Assembly: GCF_900111825.1 (NCBI RefSeq)
Contig: NZ_FOJM01000010.1
Coordinates: 62,001-126,000 of the forward strand
DNA length: 64,000 nucleotides
Origin: Pedobacter suwonensis
Lineage (GTDB): Bacteria; Bacteroidota; Bacteroidia; Sphingobacteriales; Sphingobacteriaceae
Direction of reading: 5' to 3'
The position numbers and the translations under genes are program-made. The notes below the pieces were generated by a model. That model did no database searches, was not told where the DNA came from, and was given only the letters and a program-made list of their open reading frames with translations. This document shows, in pieces, positions 54,712 through 63,749 of the stretch (its first letter is position 1; each line of letters opens with the position of its first letter).

Positions 54712-56316
54712 ATGAAAAAAAATACCAGGAACAACATACTAATCGCTTTAAGCTATTCTATAATCTTAATAGCAGGCATGTTTTTGGGTATAAAATTCAT
54801 TAAAGACCAAGGTTTTGGCGTTAAAAAAAGTCCGCAGCTTGCGGAAAACAGCGACGAAAAACTAAACGAAATCTTACACATCATCAATGGTAATTATGTT
54901 GATGACATCAATACGGATTCGCTTCAGAACTTACCTATTGATAGCGTTCTGCACCAGCTCGATCCACATAGTGTTTACCTGCCACCAACCGATGCGCAGG
55001 ATATGACCGATAACCTGGAAGGAAATTTTGAAGGGGTAGGCATAGAATATTATATGCTTAACGATACCATGATGGTTACAGGGGTGGTGAAGGACGGACC
55101 GGCATATCAGGCAGGAATTAAACTGGGCGATAAGATTTTGAGTATTGATACTGCTATAGTAAGCGGACGAAACCTGCCTAAAGATCAACTTACCGGTCGT
55201 TTTAAAGGTAAATCCGGAACTGGCGTAAGCGTAGTGCTCTTACACCCGGGCGCATCACAGAGCAACCGCATTATGGTTACCCGTGGTAAAGTAAACATCA
55301 GCAGTATTGATGCTGCCTACATGATTAACAACGAAACCGGTTATGTTCGGATCAGTAAATTTGGCGCAAATACGGATAATGATTTTGCTGCTGCAGCCAA
55401 TAACCTGAAAGCAAAGGGGATGAAAAAACTCATTCTCGACCTGCGCGACAACGGAGGTGGCTATTTTACGGCAGCAACTGGCCTGGCCGATCAGTTTCTG
55501 GGAGAAAATAAGCTCATTGTATACACCCAGGGTAAGCATGAGCCCCGGACTGATTACTTTTCTACCGGCACCGGGTCTTTTCAAAATGGCAAACTGGCTG
55601 TTTTGATTAATGAAAATACGGCTTCAGCGAGCGAAATTGTTGCAGGAGCTATCCAAGACCTGGGCCGTGGGATTATTATTGGCCGCCGCTCTTTTGGCAA
55701 AGGTTTGGTACAAGAACAATTTGCTTTTGGCGATGGCTCTGCATTGAACTTAACCATCGCAAGATATTACACCCCTTCTGGCAGAAGTATCCAAAAATCA
55801 TACAAGAAAGGCTATGATGCTTATAAACATGAGTTGGACGAACGGATGATGGATGGAGAACTTACCGGAGACCGCACTTCTTTTCAGGATTCTATTGAGA
55901 AAACGGAAGGGGTAATTCAACACAATAGAAAAGTTAAACCTGTTGGCGGCATCCAACCAGACGTATTCGTAAAATTAGACACTACCGGCTATAATAAGTT
56001 TTACACTGGTTTAGTGAACAAAAAAGTGCTTTCTGATTATGTATTTAATGTACTGACTAATAGGTACAGTGCCAGCTTTGTAGAACAGAACATCAACATC
56101 TTTACCATAAACGATAATGACTTCAAAGATTTTATCGGATTTCTGCAACGCAAAAACATAACGATAGACCGGTTTCAATTGTACAATTCAAAGAATGTGA
56201 TCTTAAATGATCTTAAAGCTTTACTTTGCCGCTATTATTTAGGCGATGTGGGCTATTATAAAGCTGTAAACCAGAATGACAATGCGGTAAGGCAGGCGCT
56301 CCTCAACCTTCAATAG
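54712..56316 (+). CDS. S41 family (C-terminal processing) peptidase
   Basis: A 534-residue exported protease. N-terminal signal anchor (about 8-27), a PDZ domain (about 100-185; GNFEGVGIEYYMLNDTM, VVKDGPAYQAGIKLGDKIL) and the protease core: LILDLRDNGGGYFTAA (about 242-257), then ENTASASEIVAGAIQDLGRG (about 303-322) with the nucleophile Ser in SASE and the general base Lys in SFGKGLVQ (about 331). A C-terminal domain of about 150 residues follows. Such CtpA-like enzymes trim envelope proteins. I take the ATG; a GTG three codons upstream is possible. Confidence 0.93.
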   Translation: MKKNTRNNILIALSYSIILIAGMFLGIKFIKDQGFGVKKSPQLAENSDEKLNEILHIINGNYVDDINTDSLQNLPIDSVLHQLDPHSVYLPPTDAQDMTDNLEGNFEGVGIEYYMLNDTMMVTGVVKDGPAYQAGIKLGDKILSIDTAIVSGRNLPKDQLTGRFKGKSGTGVSVVLLHPGASQSNRIMVTRGKVNISSIDAAYMINNETGYVRISKFGANTDNDFAAAANNLKAKGMKKLILDLRDNGGGYFTAATGLADQFLGENKLIVYTQGKHEPRTDYFSTGTGSFQNGKLAVLINENTASASEIVAGAIQDLGRGIIIGRRSFGKGLVQEQFAFGDGSALNLTIARYYTPSGRSIQKSYKKGYDAYKHELDERMMDGELTGDRTSFQDSIEKTEGVIQHNRKVKPVGGIQPDVFVKLDTTGYNKFYTGLVNKKVLSDYVFNVLTNRYSASFVEQNINIFTINDNDFKDFIGFLQRKNITIDRFQLYNSKNVILNDLKALLCRYYLGDVGYYKAVNQNDNAVRQALLNLQ

Positions 56317-56442
56317 CCATATTTTATATGCTTCCAAAGTGAAATTGACACAATAAATCAATTTTAAATTTCTTTAAATTGTTAAAAAACAACATAATAT
56401 TCTGATTTTAAATCAAATATTAATACTAAATTCTGTTTTTAT

Positions 56443-56450
56443 TAATTTTG
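56443..56450 (+). promoter_or_regulatory. -7 box (TAATTTTG) for the decarboxylase gene
   Basis: TAATTTTG fits TAnnTTTG and ends 18 bp before the ATG at 56469. No TTTG is seen at -33. Confidence 0.4.
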
Positions 56451-56468
56451 CCGGTAAACATATCATTT

Positions 56469-57602
56469 ATGGAAACGAGCAGATTAGAAGCAAAAGACCA
56501 GGAAGCATTAAACGATCTTTTAGAGAAGGTAAAGGAACAAACCGAGTTATTTCTAGGCTATCCTGTAGCCAAGGATTTTGATTACCAGGCGCTTTCCGGC
56601 TTTTTAAAATTTCCGATGAATAATCTGGGCGATCCTTTTGTTACTTCCACCTATGGTGTCGGATCGCGCGAACTGGAAAAAGAAGTGGTTCAGTTTTTTG
56701 CCGAACTTTTTCGTGCACCCGCTGATAATTGGTGGGGTTATGTAACCAATGGCGGTTCAGAGGGGAATCTATATGGATTATACCTGGCCCGCGAGCTACA
56801 TCCAAAAGCAATGGTTTATTACTCAGAAGCTACGCATTATAGTGTGCAGAAGAATCTGCATTTGCTGAATATGTCGAATATCGTAATCCGTACGCAGACA
56901 AATGGAGAAATCGACTATGAAGATCTTGAGTACACCATTAGAATGAACCGCCACCTGCCTGTTATTATTATGGCCAATATTGGGACCACCATGACTGAAG
57001 CACGTGATGATGTGTCTAAAATCAAAGCCATTTTAAAAAAACTGGCTATCCAGCACTATTATATCCACGCTGATGCGGCGCTTTCTGGTACCTACAGCGC
57101 ACTGATTGAGCCCAGGCCAGCATTCGATTTTGAAGATGGCGCAGACAGCATCGCCATTAGCGGCCATAAGTTTTTGGGTTCTCCGATGCCTTGTGGCGTG
57201 GTGGTGGCCAAAAAATCTAACCGCGATCGGATTGCCCGTTCGGTAGCTTATATCGGGAGCATTGACACGACGATTACCGGATCCAGAAATGGCCATAGCC
57301 CCTTGTTTTTATGGTACACCATTAAACGTTTGGGCATAGCCGGTTTGAAAAGCAGGGCCATGCATAGTTTAGCAACTGCCGCTTATACCGAACAACAACT
57401 TCAAGCGTTGGGTATTGCTGCCTGGCGAAATGCCAATGCCATCACGGTAAACTTCCCTACCCCATCTGCAAAAATCTGCAAAAAATGGCAGCTTGCCGCC
57501 GAGCAGGGAAATTCGCACATTATCTGCATGCCAAATGTAACAGCATCACATATTGACCTTCTGGTTGCCGATCTCAAAACTGAATTGGTTTTACAGGATT
57601 GA
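56469..57602 (+). CDS. PLP-dependent histidine decarboxylase-like enzyme
   Basis: A 377-residue group II decarboxylase. GYPVAKDFDYQALSGFL and NNLGDPF near residues 28-60, VTNGGSEGNLYGLYLARE (about 91-108), HYSVQKNLHLL (about 121-131), the aspartate in YIHADAALSG (about 201-210), and the PLP lysine in SISGHKFLGSPMPCG-like AISGHKFLGSPMPCGV (about 229-244) are present. Pattern and length fit the pyridoxal-type histidine decarboxylases, which make histamine. Serine or other decarboxylase activity cannot be excluded from sequence alone. No histidine/histamine antiporter is adjacent. Start chosen at METSRLEAK. Confidence 0.85.
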   Translation: METSRLEAKDQEALNDLLEKVKEQTELFLGYPVAKDFDYQALSGFLKFPMNNLGDPFVTSTYGVGSRELEKEVVQFFAELFRAPADNWWGYVTNGGSEGNLYGLYLARELHPKAMVYYSEATHYSVQKNLHLLNMSNIVIRTQTNGEIDYEDLEYTIRMNRHLPVIIMANIGTTMTEARDDVSKIKAILKKLAIQHYYIHADAALSGTYSALIEPRPAFDFEDGADSIAISGHKFLGSPMPCGVVVAKKSNRDRIARSVAYIGSIDTTITGSRNGHSPLFLWYTIKRLGIAGLKSRAMHSLATAAYTEQQLQALGIAAWRNANAITVNFPTPSAKICKKWQLAAEQGNSHIICMPNVTASHIDLLVADLKTELVLQD

Positions 57603-57661
57603 GACTACAAACATTTCTATACACCTGCTGTTTAAGATGAATATATACGTTAAACAGATAA

Positions 57662-58258
57662 ATGAAAATAATCATTGTAGGCGCTACAGGTACGCTGGGT
57701 AAAAAAGTAACTGAAGCTTTTGCTCAAAAGCACGAGATCATCCGTGTGGGGAATACCAAAGGCGATGTTCAGGTAGACATTACCAATGAAACATCGATCA
57801 AGAATATGTTTGAGCTGATCGGTCCTTTCGACGCCCTGATCAGTACAAGCGGGAAAGGTCCCTTTGCTCCTGTAAATCAATTAACAGGCGAAGTATTTAA
57901 AAGCGGTTTGCTGGATAAACTATTGGGACAGATTAACCTGGTGCTTATTGGCCAGCATTACATTAATAAAGGTGGTTCATTTACGTTAACTTCGGGTATA
58001 CTGTCTGAACGTCCCGTTGCATCCGGTTCTGTATTGAGTACCATAAACGGTGGCCTCAATGCATTTATTTTGGCAGCTGCCCGCGAAATCGGAAGCGGAA
58101 TCCGCATAAATGCCGTCAGCCCCAATGTGGTTGAAGACTCGCCTGCTTTTTTCGATTCTTTCCCCGGAGAGATCCCGGTTACTATGGAAAAAGTAATTAA
58201 AGCTTACGAGAAAAGTGTATTGGGTATTATAACAGGCGAGGTGATTAAGGTTTATTAG
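57662..58258 (+). CDS. Short-chain dehydrogenase-like protein
   Basis: A 198-residue Rossmann protein. MKIIIVGATGTLGKKV (about 1-16) is the NAD(P)-binding motif, VDITNE the acidic loop, and INAVSPNVVEDSPAFF (about 148-163) the C-terminal SDR signature. The classical catalytic YxxxK is absent: the position reads SVLSTINGGLNAF (about 119-131), so it may not be an ordinary oxidoreductase. This atypical active site is known in a subgroup of small SDRs. It lies 59 bp after the decarboxylase on the same strand. Confidence 0.85.
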   Translation: MKIIIVGATGTLGKKVTEAFAQKHEIIRVGNTKGDVQVDITNETSIKNMFELIGPFDALISTSGKGPFAPVNQLTGEVFKSGLLDKLLGQINLVLIGQHYINKGGSFTLTSGILSERPVASGSVLSTINGGLNAFILAAAREIGSGIRINAVSPNVVEDSPAFFDSFPGEIPVTMEKVIKAYEKSVLGIITGEVIKVY

Positions 58259-58372
58259 TAATCTTAAGCATTTCGGAAAAGTCTGTGCTGTGATGACTTA
58301 ATAAAAACTTAGCGTAAAAATCCACCTGGCTAAAACCCCAAAGTTTATATTAGCCTAACTAACAAAACAAGT

Positions 58373-58879
58373 ATGATAGAAACAGAACGCCTCATTTTAA
58401 AACCTTTAACGCACGATCAGCTCTTAAAATATATTAAAGATGATCAATCTTTAGAACAAGAATTTGGCCTTCTACCTACCAGGAAAAACATTTCTCCTTC
58501 GCTACGTGAGGCTTTGGAACAGACGATTTTACCTAACGTTTTTGATAAAGACAAGGATTATCTATACCATACTTTATGGACAATTATATCCAAACCAGAC
58601 AACAGAATGGTAGGCGATATCTGTTTTGTTGGGGAACCCGACCAAAATGGGGAAATCGAAATCGGTTATGGCACTGATGAAGAATTCAGAGGCAGAGGAT
58701 TTATGACTGAAGCAATTGGAAGATTAATTGAATGGGCCAGGGAACAGCCTAAAGTAAAATCCATTTTTGCTGCCACAACAAAGGACAATGTGGCCTCTTA
58801 TACCATTCTAGAAAAAAACAACTTTATCCATATTGGTGAAGTTGATGATATGTTAAGCTGGAAAATCGAATTAAAGTGA
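58373..58879 (+). CDS. GNAT family N-acetyltransferase (RimJ/RimL-like)
   Basis: A 168-residue protein: IETERLILKPLTHDQLLKYI at the N-terminus, the GNAT core with EIEIGYGTDEEFRGRGFMTEAIG (about 99-121, acetyl-CoA loop RGRGF) and the C-terminal DNVASYTILEKNNF (about 143-156). Relatives acetylate ribosomal proteins or small molecules. Substrate unknown. Confidence 0.9.
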   Translation: MIETERLILKPLTHDQLLKYIKDDQSLEQEFGLLPTRKNISPSLREALEQTILPNVFDKDKDYLYHTLWTIISKPDNRMVGDICFVGEPDQNGEIEIGYGTDEEFRGRGFMTEAIGRLIEWAREQPKVKSIFAATTKDNVASYTILEKNNFIHIGEVDDMLSWKIELK

Positions 58880-59180
58880 GCTTCGCGGCCAATGCCATTA
58901 GTCTTAGCTACTGCAAAAATGTTGTTTAGTTTTTTTGCAGCTTTATTAATTTACAACTGAGACACGGAAAATTACGAATAGTGCCCGCGTTTACCATCCA
59001 CATTTGCAAAGAGGAGGCTGTGAAAATGCCGATTTTATCTACTTTCGATTTCTATTCCCCCATTACAAATGTGGATCTCCTTCATCTGTGTTACAAACCA
59101 AGACGATAGTAAATATTGAAACCTGGTCGCATCAAAGGATAAATGAGTTATCTGTATAGCTATAATATTAAGATTACTTA
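58880..59180. other. Intergenic region with hairpins and an 11-bp inverted repeat
   Basis: CTGCAAAAA / TTTTTGCAG (58911-58919 / 58932-58940) may end the GNAT transcript. ATCCACATTTG (58996-59006) is repeated inverted as CAAATGTGGAT (59066-59076), 59 bp apart. No open frame is supported. Confidence 0.55.
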
Positions 59181-59690
59181 TTACAATACAATCTCAAATA
59201 AACTTAAACTGATTCCTTCATAATGTTTTGGTAATCCATCTGTTTTTTCCATGGTTACTACCCCAACATAATTAAACCCACAATCGGTATAATATCCCAG
59301 AAGCTTTTTATTATCCGCCCAGGTATCCATTCTAATAAACTTAATGTTATTCCCTACCGCATAATCTTTCGCCCATTTTATAATTTCCTTCACAAAAGCA
59401 TAACCCCTAAAATCAGGATGGGTTACAATCCTATGAATATAAATTGCATCATGATCACGCGTTCCCCAAATTAAAGGATCATTAAATGTAACGGCAAATA
59501 CACAGGCTACTACCCCATCTATGAGGATTTTATATTGACGGTTTTCATTAATTTCGGTCTGCACCATATCCATGTTGAAGCCTTGCCAGTGTTTGTTAAA
59601 TACTTTCTTTTGGTGGGCAATAGCTAAATCATAAAATTCGAAAATGACATCGATATCTGTTGCCTGGCTATTTTGTACTTGTAATTGCAT
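59181..59690 (-). CDS. GNAT family N-acetyltransferase
   Basis: A 169-residue GNAT fold: MQLQVQNSQATDIDVIFEFYD, IYHRIVTHPDFRG-like AIYIHRIVTHPDFRGYAFVKEI (about 92-113, with the acetyl-CoA loop) and GNNIKFIRMDTWADNKKLLGYY, where the Tyr in GYYTDCGF is the general acid. The start is placed at MQLQ; ten more codons upstream are open but read as low-complexity. It is antiparallel to the neighbouring GNAT gene and convergent with it. Confidence 0.85.
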   Translation of the reverse strand: MQLQVQNSQATDIDVIFEFYDLAIAHQKKVFNKHWQGFNMDMVQTEINENRQYKILIDGVVACVFAVTFNDPLIWGTRDHDAIYIHRIVTHPDFRGYAFVKEIIKWAKDYAVGNNIKFIRMDTWADNKKLLGYYTDCGFNYVGVVTMEKTDGLPKHYEGISLSLFEIVL

Positions 59691-59755
59691 GTGGTAAAGG
59701 TAAGGGTATTTTTTAACCACAGATAAGCGGGATAAACACAGATCTAGATATTGTC

Positions 59756-59823
59756 CGTCATTCCCACGAAAGTGGGAATCTTAAAGCTAGCGCATTAGGG
59801 TTCCAAACAAGTTGGTAATGACA
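59756..59823. repeat. Dispersed palindrome (type 2)
   Basis: CGTCATTCCCACG...GTGGGAATC then GTTCCAAACAAGTTGGTAATGAC, a degenerate copy of the element at 46749-46816. Confidence 0.75.
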
Positions 59824-59890
59824 ATCTCTATAAATATCGCTTCCGCCCCAATGTTCTGTAAAAAACAATCATTCAGAATGACAATGAAAT

Positions 59891-59928
59891 AAAACAGGGC
59901 TGCTTCGCTCTGGATGCATCCCTGTTTT
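59891..59928 (-). terminator. Terminator after der
   Basis: Stem AAAACAGGG / CCCTGTTTT with a 20-nt loop and T-rich flanks on both strands. It lies 40 bp past the der stop. Confidence 0.7.
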
Positions 59929-59968
59929 TAATCATATGGTTAGGCATTTCGCCTTTAAACCTTCAACC

Positions 59969-61270
59969 CTATTTCTGTCTGAAATAAATCTGGATCGGTG
60001 CGCCGGAAAAATCGAAGTTTTCCCTTAATTTATTCTCGATGAAACGTTTATACGGATCTTTAATATACTGTGGCAGATTACAGAAAAAGGCAAACATTGG
60101 CGAAGTTGCATTAATCTGCGTGATGTATTTAATTTTAATGTGTTTTCCTTTCAAGGCCGGTGGCGGGAATTTCTCAATCAGCGGCAACATTACATCATTT
60201 AATTTTGATGTAGGAATTTTCTTGCTGCGGTTTTTATAAACCTCTAAAGCTGCCTCTATTGCTTTAAAAATCCGCTGCTTGTTTAATACGGAAGTGAAAA
60301 TGATCGGCACATCAGTAAACGGACGGATACGCTCATGGATCTGCTCTTCGAAAGCTTTCATTGTTTGCGTATTTTTCTCGATCAGATCCCATTTGTTTAC
60401 CAGAATCACAATGCCTTTTTTGTTCTTTTCGGCCAGGTGGAAGATATTGATATCCTGACTTTCAATCCCTTCAACCGCATCAATCATTAACACCACTACG
60501 TCAGCTTCTTCCAAAGCTTTAATGGTACGCATTACCGAATAAAATTCCAGGTTTTCTTTCACCTTGGTCTTTTTACGTAATCCGGCTGTATCGATCAACA
60601 TAAACTCATGACCGAATTGATTATAGTGGATTTTGATGGAATCGCGGGTTGTACCTGCGTTTGCAGTCACAATATTCCGTTCTTTACCAATTAATGCATT
60701 AACGAGAGAAGATTTACCCACATTCGGACGACCGGCAATGGTTACTTTAGGCAATTGATTTTCTTCTTCAGGAATATCTTCGAAATTTTTAACAATTTCA
60801 TCCAATAACTCTCCTGTTCCGGAGCCCGTCATAGATGATAAAGGATATACTTCGCCCAATCCGAAACCATAGAAAGTATGGATTTCGTTATATAGAGCCG
60901 TATTATCTACTTTATTTGCGCAAACAAAAACGGGTTTATTACTTCTGCGCAATACCTGAGCTATATCATCATCCAGATCGGTAATACCTGTGGTTACATC
61001 TACCATAAAGATCAACACAGTGGCCTCTTCAATGGCAATCATCACCTGCTCGCGAATGGCAGCTTCATAAACATCTTCAGAGTTGGCTACATAACCGCCC
61101 GTATCAATTACGGTAAATTGTTTATCAATCCATTCGCCCACGCCATAGTGCCTATCGCGGGTTACCCCGCTCATATCGTCTACAATGGCTTTACGGCTTT
61201 CGGTTAATCTGTTAAAAAGGGTACTTTTGCCTACGTTTGGCCTGCCTACGATGGCTATAATGTTACTCAT
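59969..61270 (-). CDS. der: GTPase Der (ribosome assembly)
   Basis: A 433-residue double GTPase. The first G domain has [18 protein letters not shown] (about 4-21), DTGG (about 57) and NKVD (about 119). The second has [20 protein letters not shown] (about 178-197), DTAGLRKK and VNKWDLIEK (about 290). A C-terminal KH-like domain ends [21 protein letters not shown]. It is required for 50S subunit assembly. I start at [11 protein letters not shown]; the longer frame adds 40 residues that are encoded by the type E repeat in front of the gene. Confidence 0.97.
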   Translation of the reverse strand: MSNIIAIVGRPNVGKSTLFNRLTESRKAIVDDMSGVTRDRHYGVGEWIDKQFTVIDTGGYVANSEDVYEAAIREQVMIAIEEATVLIFMVDVTTGITDLDDDIAQVLRRSNKPVFVCANKVDNTALYNEIHTFYGFGLGEVYPLSSMTGSGTGELLDEIVKNFEDIPEEENQLPKVTIAGRPNVGKSSLVNALIGKERNIVTANAGTTRDSIKIHYNQFGHEFMLIDTAGLRKKTKVKENLEFYSVMRTIKALEEADVVVLMIDAVEGIESQDINIFHLAEKNKKGIVILVNKWDLIEKNTQTMKAFEEQIHERIRPFTDVPIIFTSVLNKQRIFKAIEAALEVYKNRSKKIPTSKLNDVMLPLIEKFPPPALKGKHIKIKYITQINATSPMFAFFCNLPQYIKDPYKRFIENKLRENFDFSGAPIQIYFRQK

Positions 61271-61281
61271 GGTCTTCTTTT

Positions 61282-61371
61282 GATAGTTAATGGCTGTAGT
61301 TAACGGTCCTGGTGTTTTAAGCAAGCTGCTTAAAAATTTGGCTATCAGCCATTGACTATCAACTACTAACC
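61282..61371. repeat. Low-complexity inverted repeat (type E, copy 9) in front of der
   Basis: GATAGTTAATGGCTGTAGTT and TTTGGCTATCAGCCATTGAC with CTATCAACTACTAAC are imperfect complements; a central AAGCAAGCTGCTTA palindrome is also visible. Confidence 0.6.
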
Positions 61372-61424
61372 GATTTATTTCGGGCTGCAAAGGTACGGTT
61401 ATTTTTTCGTAACCGCTATTAATA

Positions 61425-61931
61425 TTAATTTTTATACTTTTCCAAAAGTGCTTTGATTACATCTTCCGTTAATTCATTTCCTTGTAACAGCGGAAAACCT
61501 TCCCACCTTACCACCCCTTTTGGATCAATAAGGATAGCATGCGGAATACCTTTAACCTGAAGCAAATCTTTAACAGTTCCTTTAGTATCTATGGCTTCGA
61601 AATAGTTGATTTTTGGATTATTAAAAGCTTCTACTTTTTCTGCTGCTTCATCAGAAATACCAATAATTACAATTTTATCTTCATATTTCTTCTGGATATC
61701 GTTTAATGCAGGGATATATGCCCGGCATGGCCCACACCAGGTTGCCCAAAAATCAATCAGCACAAATTTCCCTTTGGTATCAGGCTGTTTTGAAATCCAT
61801 TTTTCAACAATTAGTTCCGGTGCCTTTTCGTTAAGGATAGATTTGGCCCACAACTTTTTACCATTGTTTGATTCCTGGGCAAAAACCACTGTACCGATCA
61901 ACAGCAGAACAAAAGTTAGATTTCTCTTCAT
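61425..61931 (-). CDS. TlpA-like periplasmic thioredoxin
   Basis: A 168-residue protein with a signal peptide ([15 protein letters not shown], then QESN). The thioredoxin motif is in [18 protein letters not shown] (about 69-86, CGPC active site), with [13 protein letters not shown] (about 129-141, cis-Pro). TlpA/ResA-type proteins reduce disulfides or deliver electrons in the periplasm. It lies 16 bp after era and before der in the same direction. Confidence 0.92.
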   Translation of the reverse strand: MKRNLTFVLLLIGTVVFAQESNNGKKLWAKSILNEKAPELIVEKWISKQPDTKGKFVLIDFWATWCGPCRAYIPALNDIQKKYEDKIVIIGISDEAAEKVEAFNNPKINYFEAIDTKGTVKDLLQVKGIPHAILIDPKGVVRWEGFPLLQGNELTEDVIKALLEKYKN

Positions 61932-61947
61932 ATCCTAAAAATCGGAA

Positions 61948-62844
61948 TTAATTATCGTAACCGAAGCTTTTTAAATAATTCTTTTTACTTCTCCAGTCGG
62001 GAATTACCTTTACAAACATTTCCAGGAACACCTTGCTATCTAGAAATTTCTCGATTTCTAAACGTGCCTCGGTTCCTACCTTTTTTAACATGCTTCCGCC
62101 AGTGCCGATCAAAATGTTTTTTTGCGAATCTCTTTCGACTACAATCTCTGCAGTAATCCTGATCATGGTGCCTTTGCCATTTTTCATTTCCTCTTCCTTA
62201 AAGCTCTTTACAATCACTTCGGTACTGTAAGGGATTTCCTTCTGGTAATTCATGAAGATTTTTTCGCGGATCATCTCCGAAACAAAAAAACGCTCAGAGC
62301 GGTCGGTTAAATCTTCTTTGTCGTAGTATGGCGGATGCTCTGGCAACATTTCGAGTACGCGATCCAACAATCCATCTACATTGTGTTTATGTAAAGCTGA
62401 TATGGCATAAACCGCAACCGGATTTAACTTTTCCTGCCAGTAGGCAATTTTCTCTTTTACCTGTTCTTGCGTAGCCTGATCTATCTTATTGATCAACACA
62501 ATCGTTGGAATATCTTTATTCAGGATTTTACCCAGAACATCGTCTTCATCATGCACCTCATTAATGTCGGTTACAAATAAAAGTACATCAGCATCGGTTA
62601 AAGATCCGTTAACAAAGCTCATCATACTTTCCTGCAAACTGTATTTTGGCTTAATTATGCCGGGCGTATCTGAAAAAACGATCTGATAATCTTCTTCATT
62701 TACGATACCTAAAATACGGTGCCTTGTAGTTTGCGCCTTAGGAGTAATAATGCTAAGTCGCTCGCCCACAAGCACATTCATAAGGGTAGATTTACCCACA
62801 TTTGGTTTACCTATTATACTAACAAAACCTGCTTTATGCGCCAT
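61948..62844 (-). CDS. era: GTPase Era
   Basis: A 298-residue protein with an N-terminal GTPase ([20 protein letters not shown], about 8-27; SDTPGI, about 57; NKID, about 119) and a C-terminal KH domain with ILIGTGGSMLKKVGTEARLEIEKFLDSKVFLEMFVKV (about 243-280). Era binds 16S rRNA 3' end and is essential for 30S maturation. It is the first gene of the era-tlpA-der run on this strand. Confidence 0.97.
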   Translation of the reverse strand: MAHKAGFVSIIGKPNVGKSTLMNVLVGERLSIITPKAQTTRHRILGIVNEEDYQIVFSDTPGIIKPKYSLQESMMSFVNGSLTDADVLLFVTDINEVHDEDDVLGKILNKDIPTIVLINKIDQATQEQVKEKIAYWQEKLNPVAVYAISALHKHNVDGLLDRVLEMLPEHPPYYDKEDLTDRSERFFVSEMIREKIFMNYQKEIPYSTEVIVKSFKEEEMKNGKGTMIRITAEIVVERDSQKNILIGTGGSMLKKVGTEARLEIEKFLDSKVFLEMFVKVIPDWRSKKNYLKSFGYDN

Positions 62845-62957
62845 TAAAATATTTTTTTAAAAAAAATTTGCAGTACAAAGAAACGAATTATATCTTTGCA
62901 TTCCAATTCGGAAACAGAGTTAAGGATTTAATTCACAAAAAAGCGAGTTGTATAAAG

Positions 62958-63033
<76 letters not shown>

Positions 63034-63042
63034 ATTCAGTTG

Positions 63043-63096
63043 GTGGTTCTCAGTTGGCAGTTTACTGCGAATTGAAAACTGGAAATTTAAATACTG
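63043..63096. repeat. Low-complexity element (type E, copy 10) between the two tRNA genes
   Basis: GTTGGTGGTTCTCAGTTGGC and GAATTGAAAACTGGAAATT units similar to copies 2 and 4. It is the spacer of the two tRNAs. Confidence 0.5.
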
Positions 63097-63100
63097 AAAT

Positions 63101-63172
63101 GGCCCGTTCGTCTAGGGGTGAGGACGCCAGATTTTCATTCTGGAAACAGGGGTTCGATTCCCCTACGGGCTA
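63101..63172 (+). tRNA. tRNA-Glu (TTC)
   Basis: Acceptor GGCCCGT / ACGGGCT (G-U at the first pair), anticodon stem CCAGA / TCTGG with anticodon TTC, T arm AGGGGTTCGATTCCCCT. The 3' CCA is not encoded. Confidence 0.92.
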
Positions 63173-63195
63173 CAGAAATCAATATCAAATGATGT

Positions 63196-63233
63196 AAAAC
63201 CCCTGCAAATTAAATATTTGCAGGGGTTTTTAT
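63196..63233 (+). terminator. Terminator of the tRNA unit
   Basis: Stem AAAACCCCTGCAAAT / ATTTGCAGGGGTTTT with a 5-nt loop and following T run. Confidence 0.92.
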
Positions 63234-63749
63234 TTGTACCAAAAATCTAAAATAGGCATCAAATCGCAATAAGAAGGTGTGTGATTCGGTTCGTATCTAA
63301 AACGGAAAACACTACGTAACGGATTCTCAGTAACATTTTTGATTATGATTACGTTGAAGCGTCTAAGGTTTCCATCTCTTATACTCTTCTAATCAATTTC
63401 CGGAACAGGTTGACCAAAATGAGAAAGATAAAGACAATCTAATATAATCCTGAAAATTTCGGCTACATTGACCAAGTGAGTCCGCTGCGAATTGGTCAAT
63501 TTGAGAAATTACACAAAGCTCACCTAGAATCTTACTTAACTGCCCATTGTGTGATTAGTGCAGCCCAAAATACACTGACCTAAAAATCGAAAATGACTTC
63601 ATCGCCCCAAGCGAAATCTTCGGATGAGATATGTTAGTGTTCTAATTATTGCAATAAACAATCAAAAACAGCGGTTTTGTGACAATGCGACAGAATTACA
63701 GTTAAAACAATCTGTCTAAAAATGATTAATTTTTATGGTGATTACCCAA
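63234..63749. other. 516-bp region without a recognisable gene
   Basis: Both strands show frequent stops. A plus-strand piece from about 63,430 (NPENFGYIDQVSPL) might be decayed coding sequence, but I could not connect it to a family. Confidence 0.4.

Noticed and set aside
61271..61390. 40-residue N-terminal extension of Der
   Set aside because: It is encoded by the type E repeat; homology to Der starts at [11 protein letters not shown].
63234..63749. Decayed transposase or restriction gene
   Set aside because: Only short pieces are open and none shows a recognisable motif.
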